From Candidatus Gastranaerophilales bacterium (GTDB taxonomy: Bacteria; Cyanobacteriota; Vampirovibrionia; Gastranaerophilales; Gastranaerophilaceae): a DNA stretch of 64,000 bases. The notes under the pieces were generated by a model. That model did no database searches and had not been told where the DNA came from. It was given only the letters and a program-made list of their open reading frames with translations. The stretch is taken from NCBI GenBank assembly GCA_944327275.1, contig CALVHB010000040.1:124001-188000 (forward strand). Reading direction: 5' to 3'. Both the position numbers and the translations under genes were made by a program. Of this stretch, positions 43,216 to 52,534 are shown piece after piece (position 1 is the first letter of the stretch; every line of letters begins with the position of its first letter).

Positions 43216-43821
43216 ATGATGGATTTAGAATATAAAAATGTAAAAGAAAAGTTGTTGACAAGTTTGGATGAAAATTGTCAGCAATTTTTCGTTAAAAATA
43301 ACTGTGTTTTAGAAAATGCTTATTATGAATTATTGTCAGATAATCTGGAAAAGGCTAAAAATTTATTTAATTCTATAAAAGACAACGATATAAGAGCTCA
43401 TTGGGCTTCTTTTATGATTTCTCTTATTGAATCAAATGTTAAAGAATATCCTTCTTATTTTGAATTAAGAAATTTTTTGGAAATAGATTTAAATATTTTA
43501 ATACATTATTTTAAAGGTGATTATGTAGAAAAAATTGTTAGATATGCAGATTTTATGTTTACGATAAATCCTGAGGTGCATAAATTCATAGGGCGAGTGT
43601 TTTATAATAATGATTTTAAAGAGCAATCTATGTTTTTTCTAGATCGTGCAAAAAGTTATTTTTATCACGATCCGGAATTACATTATTTGCTTGCATATAT
43701 CTATTTTAATGATGGAGATTATGTAAAAGCAAGAAAGTCATTAAATGATTGTTTGTTTATTTTGCCAAAATATTTCCCTGCAAGAACAATGTTGGATAAG
43801 ATTGAAGTTCTGCAAAAATAA
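43216..43821 (+). CDS. TPR-like helical protein
   Basis: 201 residues, starting directly after the preceding TAA. Helical, with TPR-like pairs at about 105-195 (EVHKFIGRVFYNNDFKEQSMFFLDRAK, ELHYLLAYIYFNDGDYVKARKSL). No signal peptide, so cytosolic. Probably works with the secreted TPR protein encoded just upstream; this is inference from adjacency. Confidence 0.7.
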   Translation: MMDLEYKNVKEKLLTSLDENCQQFFVKNNCVLENAYYELLSDNLEKAKNLFNSIKDNDIRAHWASFMISLIESNVKEYPSYFELRNFLEIDLNILIHYFKGDYVEKIVRYADFMFTINPEVHKFIGRVFYNNDFKEQSMFFLDRAKSYFYHDPELHYLLAYIYFNDGDYVKARKSLNDCLFILPKYFPARTMLDKIEVLQK

Positions 43822-43884
43822 AATTGTTTATAAAAATTGTTCATGATACACTTATTTTTACAAATAACTAAAAAGGAGAAATTC

Positions 43885-44928
43885 ATGATTATCATAATGG
43901 AGCGTAATGCAACAGATCTACAGATATCAAGAGTTATAGAATTCTTGAAAGAAAACGGCTTTGAAATTCGTTGTAATCAGGGTCAAATTCATTATGTAAT
44001 CGATGCCTTAGGTGATAAAACAACAGTTACTCCGGGAAGAATTTCCGCATTTGATGGAGTAAAGGAAGTAAAAGTTATCAGAGAACCATTCAGGTTAGCA
44101 TCCAGAGATAGAAAACCTGATGATACTGTTATTGAATTCCCCAATGGCGTAAAAATTGGTGGAAAAAATAAACCCGTTGCTATGATTGGGCCTTGTTCGG
44201 TTGAAGAAAGTTACGAAGGCCTGCTTCAGGTTGCTCTTGCCGGGAAGGAAATGGGGTGTGAATTTTTGAGAGGTGGAGCATTTAAGCCTAGAACTTCTCC
44301 TTATGATTTCCAAGGATATGGAGAAAAAGCTCTTAAATACTTAAAACAAGCAAGTGAAGAAACCGGTCTTTTAACTGTTTCTGAGGTAATGGATGCTGCA
44401 GATTTGGATATGATGTGTGAATATGTCGATGTATTACAAATCGGAGCTAGAAATGTTCAAAACTTTAAGTTACTTCAGGCTGTTGGAAAATGCCGTAAGC
44501 CTGTAATTTTAAAAAGAGGACTTGCAAGTACTATACGAGAATTCCTTTTGGCTGCAGAACATATTATGTATAGTGGAAACCCTAATGTTATACTTTGTGA
44601 GCGTGGGATAAGAAGTTTTGACAGTGCGTTTACTCGAAATGTTATGGATATTGCTTCAATCCCTGTTATAAAGAAATATTCGCATTTGCCTATTATTGTT
44701 GACCCAAGCCATGGTACCGGTCAAAGATATCTTATTGAACCTATGGCGAAAGCTGGTCTTGTTGCAGGGGCTGATGGTATTATGATAGAAGTTCATCATG
44801 ATCCTGAAAATGCTCTTTCAGACGGTAAACAAAGTCTCCCTATCCCGATGTTTAAAGATGTTATGAGACGTATAAATAATTTTAACGAAATGGTTAATGC
44901 AATTAATGCAGAGGATGTCCCTGTTTAG
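43885..44928 (+). CDS. aroF: 3-deoxy-7-phosphoheptulonate (DAHP) synthase, type I-beta
   Basis: 347 residues from the ATG at 43885 (AAGGAG 6 bases upstream). It has an N-terminal ferredoxin/ACT-like domain (residues 1-70: MIIIMERNATDLQISRVIEFL) typical of the AroA-I-beta type. The catalytic barrel holds AMIGPCSVE, LRGGAFKPRTSPY, QIGARNVQNF, KPVILKRGLAST and DPSHGTGQRYL. It condenses erythrose-4-phosphate and phosphoenolpyruvate, the first step of aromatic synthesis. The N-terminal domain suggests feedback control. The gene ends 4 bases before the convergent mutL stop. Confidence 0.93.
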   Translation: MIIIMERNATDLQISRVIEFLKENGFEIRCNQGQIHYVIDALGDKTTVTPGRISAFDGVKEVKVIREPFRLASRDRKPDDTVIEFPNGVKIGGKNKPVAMIGPCSVEESYEGLLQVALAGKEMGCEFLRGGAFKPRTSPYDFQGYGEKALKYLKQASEETGLLTVSEVMDAADLDMMCEYVDVLQIGARNVQNFKLLQAVGKCRKPVILKRGLASTIREFLLAAEHIMYSGNPNVILCERGIRSFDSAFTRNVMDIASIPVIKKYSHLPIIVDPSHGTGQRYLIEPMAKAGLVAGADGIMIEVHHDPENALSDGKQSLPIPMFKDVMRRINNFNEMVNAINAEDVPV

Positions 44929-44932
44929 AAAT

Positions 44933-46708
44933 TTATGCATTTCTTTGAAAAAATGATGCAATTTCTTTATGTGGGAAAAATTTGACAATAGGACGTCCAT
45001 GTGGGCAAGTATATGGCATCTTTGTTGTTCTCCACTTCTTTACAATTTCTTGCATTTGCCATGTTGATAATTTTTGCCCTGCTTTTACTGCGGCTTTGCA
45101 AGAGGTTGTGATAAGTATTTTTTCTTCTAGTCTATCTATATTTCCATCAATATTTTCGAAGATGTCTGCCAATATTTCTTTTGGTTTTACTTTTGCAATT
45201 AGTTGAGGAACTTTTTTGAAAATAATTTCATTTTCTTTTATAAATTCAATTCCAAATCCAAATTTTTCAAATTTTTCAATATTTTCCTTTATTAATTCTG
45301 CTTCAGAATTTGAAACTGGGATTACGTCTGAAACAAAAAGCATTTGGGATACTATATTTTTTTCAGCCATTAGTTTTTCGTAAATATAACGTTCTTCAGC
45401 TATGTGTTGATCTATAATTTCAAGTCCGTCATCTTTTTCTACTAAAATATAAGTGTTTTTATACTGCCCAACGATATTTTCTTCCGGTTCTGTTTCTTTT
45501 TCGACAGGAATGAAAATTTGTTTTTGTACTTGTTTAATCTCAGATGTTGAGTCTGTTTTTTCTTCTTGTTCTCGCATTAATCTGTCTGAGATATAAACAG
45601 TATCGTTTTGTTTGTCGAAGAATATATCTCCGGTGCTTTCAAGTTTTGGTCGGACAAAATCTACTACGTTGTCCTGAATCTCCGGTGTTTGATAGAAAGT
45701 TTGGTTTGTTTGCTTTTCCACATAGTTCATTAGTCCGGCTTGGATAGACGTGTAAATAAAATTGAATACTTGGTTTGTATTTTTATATCTTACTTCTTTT
45801 TTTGTCGGGTGAACGTTTACGTCTACATCTGAAGGCGGAATTTCAAGGTTAAGAACCACAAAAGGGTATTTGCCGCTGGCAATAAGACTTTTATAAGCAG
45901 TATCTATTGCTTTTTGGAAAACTCCGCATTTTACTGTTCTTGAATTAATATAGATATGGTAGCCTTTTTTACTTGATCTTGTGTAATCAGGAGTGCTTAC
46001 ATAGCCGCTGATTTTAAGACCGGATAAAGTATCAGTTTTTAATACTTCTTTTAAATTCGCAATTATATCAGAGGAGTATACTTCCTTTATTGTCTGTAAA
46101 AGATTATTTAATCCGGAGGTTTTTAAGACAGTTTTACCGTTCTTTTTTAACTCCAAGGAACATTCCGGGTGTGCCAGTGCTAAAGCTTGCACAAGTTCTT
46201 GGATGTACGAAAATTCTGTATTTGAGCTTTTTAAAAATTTTAATCTCGCCGGTAGGTTATAAAACAAATCTTTTATGTCCATAATTGTTCCTATGGCACA
46301 TCCTGTCTCAACTTGTTTAACTTCAGAATTTTCACATTTTACTTTTGTTCCAGTATCAAATTCTGCAGTTCTAGTTGTGCAGGTAAGTTTTGAAATAGAT
46401 ATTATACTAGCAAGTGCTTCACCTCTAAAGCCGAGTGTATGTATATCGAAAAGATCTTCATCTGTAGCAATTTTACTTGTTGCATGTTTTGAGAAAGCGA
46501 GCATTATATCATCAGGGTGAATTCCACAGCCATTATCAGCAACTCTTATATCTCTGCAGTCATTATTTATTTCAATACTGATTTTTGTTGCTCCTGCATC
46601 AATAGAATTTTCTACCAGTTCTTTCACAACTGAAGCAGGTCTTTCTATAACTTCACCAGCTGCAATTTGATTTATTAAATGCTTAGATAACTGCTTAATT
46701 CTAGCCAT
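44933..46708 (-). CDS. mutL: DNA mismatch-repair protein MutL, endonuclease type
   Basis: 591 residues. GHKL ATPase head: ENSIDAGAT, DNGCGI and TLGFRGEALASI. Then the fifth-domain GYPFVVLNLEIPPSDVDVNVHPTKKEVR-like block. C-terminal endonuclease motif DQHIAEERYIYE (D-Q-H-x-x-x-E-x4-E) plus SCKAAVKAGQKL and CPHGRP, so nicking activity is expected as in bacteria without MutH. mutS is not in the window. Divergent from the methyltransferase gene. Confidence 0.95.
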   Translation of the reverse strand: MARIKQLSKHLINQIAAGEVIERPASVVKELVENSIDAGATKISIEINNDCRDIRVADNGCGIHPDDIMLAFSKHATSKIATDEDLFDIHTLGFRGEALASIISISKLTCTTRTAEFDTGTKVKCENSEVKQVETGCAIGTIMDIKDLFYNLPARLKFLKSSNTEFSYIQELVQALALAHPECSLELKKNGKTVLKTSGLNNLLQTIKEVYSSDIIANLKEVLKTDTLSGLKISGYVSTPDYTRSSKKGYHIYINSRTVKCGVFQKAIDTAYKSLIASGKYPFVVLNLEIPPSDVDVNVHPTKKEVRYKNTNQVFNFIYTSIQAGLMNYVEKQTNQTFYQTPEIQDNVVDFVRPKLESTGDIFFDKQNDTVYISDRLMREQEEKTDSTSEIKQVQKQIFIPVEKETEPEENIVGQYKNTYILVEKDDGLEIIDQHIAEERYIYEKLMAEKNIVSQMLFVSDVIPVSNSEAELIKENIEKFEKFGFGIEFIKENEIIFKKVPQLIAKVKPKEILADIFENIDGNIDRLEEKILITTSCKAAVKAGQKLSTWQMQEIVKKWRTTKMPYTCPHGRPIVKFFPHKEIASFFQRNA

Positions 46709-46851
46709 ACAAACAAGCTCCCAAAATCTTTGTATATCATACTTAAAATCAATCTACATCAAAAATAAATTCATCTAAATGTTTGATTACAAATCTGAAA
46801 CATTTCTATAAGATACAATAGAAAGATTATTTTATAGGGAGAAAAGACTTG

Positions 46852-47721
46852 GTGAGAGCTAAAACAAATACAAAATTAAAACCGGCGAAGAAAGTTGATT
46901 TGCAAGTAGTAAAACCGGTAAAAACAACAAAGTATAGTGATATTGATTTGAACAACTGGAAGGCTTATGACCATGTTAAAACTGATACCTTGTGGGAATT
47001 CCCTAACCGCTTGAAAGAGGGTGGGCATTCTAATGAGTATCATGGAAATTATATCCCTCAAATTGCTCAGCAATTATATGAAAGATTTACAAAGAAAGGT
47101 GATGTTGTCCTTGATTTGTTTTTTGGATCAGGAACATCAGGTATAGAAGCTATTAATATGGGACGCCGCTGTATTGGTGTAGAACTAAAGGATGAATTGG
47201 CAGAAAAAGTCTCAGAAAAGTTCTCTCCAAAACAATTGGTTACAGATGTAAGAATTATTTGTGCTGATTCAGCTTCTGAAGAAGCAAAAGAAAAGGTTCA
47301 GGCTAGTCTTGATATTATGAGAGAAGAAAAGGCGCAATTTCTAATACTTCATCCGCCTTATGATGATATAATCAAATTTTCAGACAGAAAAGAGGACTTG
47401 TCTAATTGTTCTTCTACAGAAGAATTTTATGACTTATTTGCTAAAGTCGCAAAAAACGGTTATGACATGTTGGAAAAAGGCCGTTTTGCAGCTCTAATTA
47501 TTGGGGACAGCTATAAAAATTCAGAAGTTCAACCCTTGGGTTTTGAATGCATGGCAAGAATGATGAATCTTGGTTTTAGATTAAAAGGGATTATCGTAAA
47601 AGATATTCAAGGAAACGAACGTGCTAAGGGAAAGACCGCAAACTTGTGGCGTTATAGAGCCTTAGCCGGAGGATTTTTTATTTTTAAACATGAATATGTA
47701 ATGATTTTCCAAAAAGTTTAG
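46852..47721 (+). CDS. Orphan DNA methyltransferase (N4/N6 type)
   Basis: 289 residues from the GTG at 46852; TTG at 46849 is equally well spaced to AGGGAG. SAM site FFGSGTSGIEA preceded by DVVLDL; catalytic motif IV reads LHPPYDDI, a variant of (D/N/S)PPY. The N-terminal Lys-rich 50 residues resemble a linker. Order (FxGxG then PPY) fits the beta/N4-type methyltransferases. No restriction nuclease is adjacent, so it may be a regulatory or self-protection methylase. Target unknown. mutL, a mismatch-repair gene, is divergent. Confidence 0.8.
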   Translation: MRAKTNTKLKPAKKVDLQVVKPVKTTKYSDIDLNNWKAYDHVKTDTLWEFPNRLKEGGHSNEYHGNYIPQIAQQLYERFTKKGDVVLDLFFGSGTSGIEAINMGRRCIGVELKDELAEKVSEKFSPKQLVTDVRIICADSASEEAKEKVQASLDIMREEKAQFLILHPPYDDIIKFSDRKEDLSNCSSTEEFYDLFAKVAKNGYDMLEKGRFAALIIGDSYKNSEVQPLGFECMARMMNLGFRLKGIIVKDIQGNERAKGKTANLWRYRALAGGFFIFKHEYVMIFQKV

Positions 47722-48071
47722 GTTTGTATTATTCGACAATATTTATTCTAAAGATATAAAATTTTAACCCTGAATTAATTGTAAATCTCATGTTTTTAGT
47801 GGATAAAATTTATTTTAATATCGTTTATTCTGATAATGTACATTTGAAGCATGCTTATTTTTAAAAAAGTCATGCTCAAAAAGAGACAATATTACAAAAT
47901 ATTAACCGACTTTGAAGAAATGTTAAATCACCTAAAAACATGTCAATGACATGGTTTTCAGGAAAAATATAGGGAGGAAGATTGGTTGAAAATAAAAAAG
48001 TTGTCTCCGTCAGATGTATAGAGTACAATTAATAATATATTCAACTTCTTGTAGAGGTAGGATGATTATTT
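47722..48071 (+). other. 350-bp intergenic region before yggS
   Basis: Contains an inverted repeat CATGTCA-A-TGACATG (47939-47953, A/T-rich arms extend it to 47935-47958) and a possible 16-codon ORF (TTG at 47982 to TAA at 48032) six bases after the strong ribosome site AGGGAGGAAG. No tRNA or long ORF is seen. Holds the promoter of the yggS-sepF unit. Confidence 0.5.
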
Positions 48072-48734
48072 ATGCAGAGTATAGTTGAGAAAAATCTTTT
48101 ACAAATACAGGAAGACATCGCACCTTATAAACCGAATATTATTGCAGTTACAAAGTATTTCGACGAAAGTGCAATAATCGAAGCATACAATGCGGGATTA
48201 CGAAACTTCGCTGAATCCAGAGTAATTGAAGCCATAAAGAAGATCGAAAATCTTCCGACAGAGATTAGAAATAATTCAAAGTTTCATTTTATTGGTCATC
48301 TTCAGACAAATAAAGTGAAAAAAGCTGTAGAGGCCTTTGATTATATCCATTCTGTAGATTCATTGAAACTTGCAAAAGTTATATCTGATGAGTCAAAGAT
48401 TCTCGGGAAAATTCAAAAAGTTTTTCTTGAAGTGAATGTCGCTGATGAACAACAAAAATATGGATTTTCAAAAGAAGAGATTTTTAGCTTGTTCCCTATG
48501 CTGAAGGAACTTGACGGGATAGAGATTGTCGGTTTGATGAGTATGACTCCGCTTGGGGCGTCTGCACAAGAACAGGATGAGCTTTTTTCTGAAATGGCTG
48601 ATATAAAGAAAAATTTGGAAAAAACATTTGGCTGTGAATGTAAAGAGATGTCTATGGGGATGAGTCAAGATTACAAAGAGGCAGTAAAGTACGGTGCGAC
48701 AATGTTGAGGATTGGTAGAAAATTATTTAATTAA
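48072..48734 (+). CDS. yggS: YggS family PLP-binding protein (PLPBP)
   Basis: 220 residues. Pyridoxal-phosphate Lys in IIAVTKYFDES near residue 29, then FAESRVIEA, KFHFIGHLQTNKVKK, EVNVADEQQKYGFSKEE, LMSMTPLG and SMGMSQDYKEAVKYGATMLRIG. It buffers and balances pyridoxal phosphate and has no enzyme activity. Upstream of sepF (23 bases), the arrangement seen in cyanobacteria and Gram-positives. Confidence 0.93.
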   Translation: MQSIVEKNLLQIQEDIAPYKPNIIAVTKYFDESAIIEAYNAGLRNFAESRVIEAIKKIENLPTEIRNNSKFHFIGHLQTNKVKKAVEAFDYIHSVDSLKLAKVISDESKILGKIQKVFLEVNVADEQQKYGFSKEEIFSLFPMLKELDGIEIVGLMSMTPLGASAQEQDELFSEMADIKKNLEKTFGCECKEMSMGMSQDYKEAVKYGATMLRIGRKLFN

Positions 48735-48757
48735 GTAAGATAAACGGAGGAAAAACG

Positions 48758-49264
48758 GTGGCAGTAGTAACAGACAAAATTAAATCGGTAGTAGATTTTT
48801 TAGTAAAAGGATTTGAACCAAGAGAAACTATTTTTGATGAAATGGCTCAGGAAATTGAAGATGATTATCCTGTTCAAGATAATTTAGCAATCGATCCAGC
48901 TTATTCTTCTTCATATCAACAAGTTGTTGATAAACCTAGTGAATTAAAAGTTGTTAATCATCCAAATTTCAAAGGTTACGAAGTAAAAGTTATGGAACCA
49001 AGATCTTTTGAAGATGCTGCTACTATTGTTCAACACTTAAGAAATAGAAAAACAATCGTTCTAAATCTTCATTTGTTAGATAAAGAACAATCACAAAGAA
49101 CAATTGACTTTGTTTGTGGTGCCGCTCATGCTTTGGACGGAAAACCTCAAAAAGTTGGTGATTTAGTATTTGTGTTTACACCAAGCAATGTTACTTTGTC
49201 TGTTGATGTAACTGCTAACCAAAATAAATTTAATGACTCTTTGTGGAGAGCTCCTCTACAATAA
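48758..49264 (+). CDS. sepF: Cell-division protein SepF
   Basis: 168 residues, GTG start with GGAGG. N-terminal amphipathic helix (VTDKIKSVVDFLVKGF) for membrane binding. The C-terminal SepF domain (about 75-160) has VKVMEPRSFEDAATIVQHL, RKTIVLNLHLLDKEQSQRTIDFVCGAAHALDG and FVFTPSNVTLS. SepF links FtsZ to the membrane and is found where FtsA is missing; no ftsA is in the window. Followed by a terminator; ftsZ is 1.1 kb downstream. Confidence 0.95.
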   Translation: MAVVTDKIKSVVDFLVKGFEPRETIFDEMAQEIEDDYPVQDNLAIDPAYSSSYQQVVDKPSELKVVNHPNFKGYEVKVMEPRSFEDAATIVQHLRNRKTIVLNLHLLDKEQSQRTIDFVCGAAHALDGKPQKVGDLVFVFTPSNVTLSVDVTANQNKFNDSLWRAPLQ

Positions 49265-49300
49265 GTCTAAATGTTATGAGAAAGAGAGATAGTTGAATAT

Positions 49301-49325
49301 GAGGCACATTGTGCCTCTTTTTTTT
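49301..49325 (+). terminator. Terminator of the yggS-sepF unit
   Basis: GAGGCAC / GTGCCTC (49301-49307 and 49311-49317) with a three-base loop, then a run of eight T. Confidence 0.9.
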
Positions 49326-49372
49326 ATAAAAAACTTGTTTTAAATTGAAAATTATGATATATTTTTCCCGTT

Positions 49373-50173
49373 ATGAAAATGGAAAGTTTTGCAGTTTGTT
49401 ATAATCAGGAGATATCCCATTCTGTTGAAACCAAAGATGTTTTGGTTAAGATTCTTGCAGATAAAGGGATTATGGCAGAGGTTTTAAATATAGATAATCT
49501 GAAAAATGGTTTTGATTTCGTTTTTGTGATTGGTGGAGATGGAACCATTTTAAAAACTGCGAGATTTTATTCAAAGTATTCTACCCCGATTTTCGGTATT
49601 AATTTGGGCCGTTTAGGCTTCTTATCGCAGTCTTCCAAAGAAGATATTGAGATGTCTGTTGAAAAAATATTGTCAAATAAGTTTTTGGTAGAAGATAGGA
49701 TAATGCTCGAAAGTAGTGGTTATGTCGCTTTGAACGATTTTGTAATAAAGGGATCTTCATCAGGGAGAACTTCTTTATTCTCGTTAAAAATAAATGATAA
49801 ATATGTTTGTGATTATCTTGCAGACGGTATAATTATTTCAACACCTACAGGTTCTACTGCATATGGACTTTCTGCGGGGGGACCGGTTCTATCTCCTTGT
49901 TTGAATGCTTTTGTAGTTGTTCCTATTTGCCCTCATACACTCACTGCAAGGCCTTTAGTTATTCCGGATTCTGAAAAAATTTCAATTTGCGGCAAAGATG
50001 AAGGAACAAAGTTTTTGGTCTCTAATGACGGACAAGAGTCTCACGAATTTAAAGGGGTTGTAAATATTAATAAGTCTCCTTTTACCGCAAAATTAGTTTT
50101 GCTTGAGGGGGTTGAGTTTTATTCTACATTGCGAGATAAGCTGCATTGGGGTACTTCTCCTGCAAATATATAA
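49373..50173 (+). CDS. nadK: NAD kinase
   Basis: 266 residues. The GGDGT motif is in FVIGGDGTILKTARFYS (about residues 52-68), then IFGINLGRLGFLSQS, and the C-terminal ISTPTGSTAYGLSAGGPVLSP. Phosphorylates NAD to NADP with ATP (or polyphosphate). Follows the sepF terminator, so it has its own promoter. Confidence 0.95.
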   Translation: MKMESFAVCYNQEISHSVETKDVLVKILADKGIMAEVLNIDNLKNGFDFVFVIGGDGTILKTARFYSKYSTPIFGINLGRLGFLSQSSKEDIEMSVEKILSNKFLVEDRIMLESSGYVALNDFVIKGSSSGRTSLFSLKINDKYVCDYLADGIIISTPTGSTAYGLSAGGPVLSPCLNAFVVVPICPHTLTARPLVIPDSEKISICGKDEGTKFLVSNDGQESHEFKGVVNINKSPFTAKLVLLEGVEFYSTLRDKLHWGTSPANI

Positions 50174-50291
50174 CTTCCCTTTTGACAATTCTGAATCTAT
50201 TGCAAATAGGCTGTTTTGGTCTTGTCTTGCCCTTTAATATTAATTTTTGTTCATAATTAATTACAAATTCTTGTACTTTTTTTCTATTTAA

Positions 50292-50313
50292 AATAGTATG
50301 TTAATATACTATT
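50292..50313. promoter_or_regulatory. Inverted repeat upstream of ftsZ
   Basis: AATAGTAT (50292-50299) and ATACTATT (50306-50313) form an 8-bp perfect repeat with a six-base spacer, 45 bases before the ftsZ GTG. It could be a regulator site. Confidence 0.4.
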
Positions 50314-50358
50314 GTAGATGAATTAATAATTATACAATCACATAAAGAGGTAAAAATA

Positions 50359-51543
50359 GTGGAAAATTTCGTATCAGATATCTTTGCTAAAAAAGATGAA
50401 ACAACAAGCAATGATCAAACTCAAAGGTCTCCAATCAACCCGACTAACATCAAGGTAATCGGCGTCGGCGGTGGCGGTGGTAACGCTGTAAATCGAATGA
50501 TTAAAGCCGGTCTTTCAGGTGTTGAGTTCTGGTTAATGAATACAGATTTACAAGTTTTAGAATATGGTCAAACAAAAAATAGAATTCAACTTGGAACAAA
50601 ATCAACAGCAGGTTTAGGTGCTGGTGGTGATCCTTCAGTAGGTGAAAAAGCTGCAGAAGAAGCTCAACAAGAAATTACAGAAGCTTTGGACGGAGCTGAT
50701 ATGGTATTTATTACAGCTGGTATGGGTGGCGGAACCGGTACAGGTGCTGCTCCTGTAGTTGCTAAAATAGCTAAAGAATTAGGAATTTTAACAATTGCTG
50801 TTGTAACAAAACCATTCACTTGGGAAGGTCGTAAAAGACAAAACCAAGCTAACCAAGGTTTGGAAAAACTTAGAGAAGCAGTTGATGCTGTAATTGTTGT
50901 TCCAAACGATAAGTTGCTTCAAGTTGTAGATAGACAAGTTTCATTGACAGAGTCTTTCATAATTGTTGATGAAGTTCTATTAAGAGGTGTACAAGGTATT
51001 TCTGATATTATCACTGTACCTGGATTAATTAACGTAGACTTCGCCGATGTAAAATGTGTAATGCAAGCATCAGGTTCAGCATTGATGGGTATCGGTCGCG
51101 GTCAAGGTGAAGGCAGAGCTATAAAAGCTGCGGAAATTGCAATTAATTCACAACTTCTTGAATCTTCAATCAACGGTGCTACCGGTGTAATTGTAAATAT
51201 TACAGGTGGTCCTGATATGACTCTTCACGAAATTTCAGACGCTGCTAATATTATTCATGACGCTGTAAATGATGATGCTACAGTTATTATTGGTACAGCA
51301 GTAAATGAAAATATTCAAGGTGAAATCCAAATTACTGTAATTGCAACAGGATTTGAAATGAAAAGTCAAAAACCTGAAGAAAAATCAGATTTAAAGCAAT
51401 TAAGTGCTTCTGATTTCTTTGCAGGTACATTTAACAATTCATCTTCAGTAGCTCCTGCTCAATCATCAGTTAGAAGACCGTCTGTGTCTGAATCTTCAAG
51501 AAGTTTTACTAATATCGAAATTCCAGATTTCTTGAGAAAATAA
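50359..51543 (+). CDS. ftsZ: Cell-division GTPase FtsZ
   Basis: 394 residues, GTG start with AGAGG. GTP-binding signature GGGTGTG (in [14 protein letters not shown]), N-terminal [19 protein letters not shown]7 loop region [10 protein letters not shown]-like ([21 protein letters not shown]) and a C-terminal linker. The C-terminal peptide [11 protein letters not shown] is the usual protein-binding end that recruits SepF. Its gene lies 185 bases after nadK and ends at a terminator. Confidence 0.97.
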   Translation: MENFVSDIFAKKDETTSNDQTQRSPINPTNIKVIGVGGGGGNAVNRMIKAGLSGVEFWLMNTDLQVLEYGQTKNRIQLGTKSTAGLGAGGDPSVGEKAAEEAQQEITEALDGADMVFITAGMGGGTGTGAAPVVAKIAKELGILTIAVVTKPFTWEGRKRQNQANQGLEKLREAVDAVIVVPNDKLLQVVDRQVSLTESFIIVDEVLLRGVQGISDIITVPGLINVDFADVKCVMQASGSALMGIGRGQGEGRAIKAAEIAINSQLLESSINGATGVIVNITGGPDMTLHEISDAANIIHDAVNDDATVIIGTAVNENIQGEIQITVIATGFEMKSQKPEEKSDLKQLSASDFFAGTFNNSSSVAPAQSSVRRPSVSESSRSFTNIEIPDFLRK

Positions 51544-51583
51544 TTTTAATCACACTAACAACAGTTGGAATATGAAAAAGATG

Positions 51584-51613
51584 AAAAGGAACCGAGTATA
51601 CTTGGTTCCTTTT
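51584..51613 (+). terminator. Terminator of ftsZ
   Basis: AAAAGGAACC-GAG / CTT-GGTTCCTTTT (51584-51596 and 51601-51613) with a TATA loop, then a T-rich tail. Confidence 0.8.
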
Positions 51614-51725
51614 GCTTTGTGATTCCTATTTGTAACAAATTGTAAATATAAGTTTAAAATACTTCTAAACCTTCTCCTGTTAATTGAAATGCCTCTTGAT
51701 AATCTTAATAAAAGGGGGATTTTAA

Positions 51726-51780
51726 GGCAATTTTTTAATGAAAAAATTTTTTATATAAGCATAGGGGAAATCGATTTCAC
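51726..51780 (+). promoter_or_regulatory. Shared promoter-like element (copy 3) with palindrome
   Basis: GGCAATT (51726-51732), 19 bp, TATATAAGCAT, then AGGGG. The 12-bp palindrome GAAATCGATTTC follows (51768-51779). Upstream of the LysM gene. Spacing equals that of copies 1 and 2. Confidence 0.55.
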
Positions 51781-51816
51781 GGGGAAACATTTTTAAGGAA
51801 AAGGAGAATAGAATTA

Positions 51817-52458
51817 ATGGTTAAAATTAGTAAACTTGTTGATATGGGTGTTAAGGCTTTTGCTGATGATGGCGCAAAATTATCTACAAAAAGGGTTGCT
51901 TTTAAAGCAATTAATGAAGTGACTGGATCTAATGTAATGACAAGATGGGCTATAAAAAATGGTAATAATAGTGCGGTAAGAGCAACTTTTTCTCATGTAG
52001 ATAAGTTATTAGGGAAAGAATATTCTAAAGGCCTTAGGAAAGGTGCTCTCGTTGGAGCTTCATTAACTGCAATTCCTTTGGCGTATACTTCGTACAAAGT
52101 TTATGATGCAAATAAGCAGTTAGAAGTATACGAGAATGATTATAATGTCAATATGCAAGAGACTGTAAAAGCCTTGGAGGAAAAGGAAGCTAAAATTAAA
52201 CAGTTGGAAAAAGAGTTAAAAGCAAAAGAAGAAGCTGAAAATTTATACACAGTAAAAGAAGGTGATTGCTTCTGGAATATTGCAAAAGCTCAACTTATAG
52301 AAGAAAATAAGGACAAAAAAGATTATAAGCCGACAAATGCTGAAATTAAAGAATTAGCAGAAGAAATAATGGCATTAAACAATTATAAGTATGATAAAAA
52401 TAATTTTAATTCAGAACCGCCATTATATCCGGGTGATAAATTAAAATTGACAGCTTAG
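51817..52458 (+). CDS. Membrane-anchored LysM protein
   Basis: 213 residues. ATG with AAAAGGAG. N-terminal basic cytosolic part (1-70), one hydrophobic segment (GALVGASLTAIPLAYTSYK, about 70-90), a coiled coil (about 95-145), then a LysM-type peptidoglycan-binding domain (about 146-213: YTVKEGDCFWNIAKA ... YPGDKLKL) with a longer than usual middle helix. No signal peptide before the hydrophobic segment; the LysM would lie in the periplasm. Follows ftsZ by 270 bases and has the shared promoter-like element. Confidence 0.75.
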   Translation: MVKISKLVDMGVKAFADDGAKLSTKRVAFKAINEVTGSNVMTRWAIKNGNNSAVRATFSHVDKLLGKEYSKGLRKGALVGASLTAIPLAYTSYKVYDANKQLEVYENDYNVNMQETVKALEEKEAKIKQLEKELKAKEEAENLYTVKEGDCFWNIAKAQLIEENKDKKDYKPTNAEIKELAEEIMALNNYKYDKNNFNSEPPLYPGDKLKLTA

Positions 52459-52478
52459 TTTATAGTAGTTTTAAATAT

Positions 52479-52514
52479 AAAAATCAGCCTCAATTTAATG
52501 AGGCTGATTTTTTT
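52479..52514. terminator. Bidirectional terminator
   Basis: AAAAATCAGCCTCA / TGAGGCTGATTTTT (52479-52492 and 52499-52512) with a six-base loop and T tail, between the convergent LysM and fba genes. Confidence 0.85.
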
Positions 52515-52534
52515 AGTTTATAAAAATAATAAAC

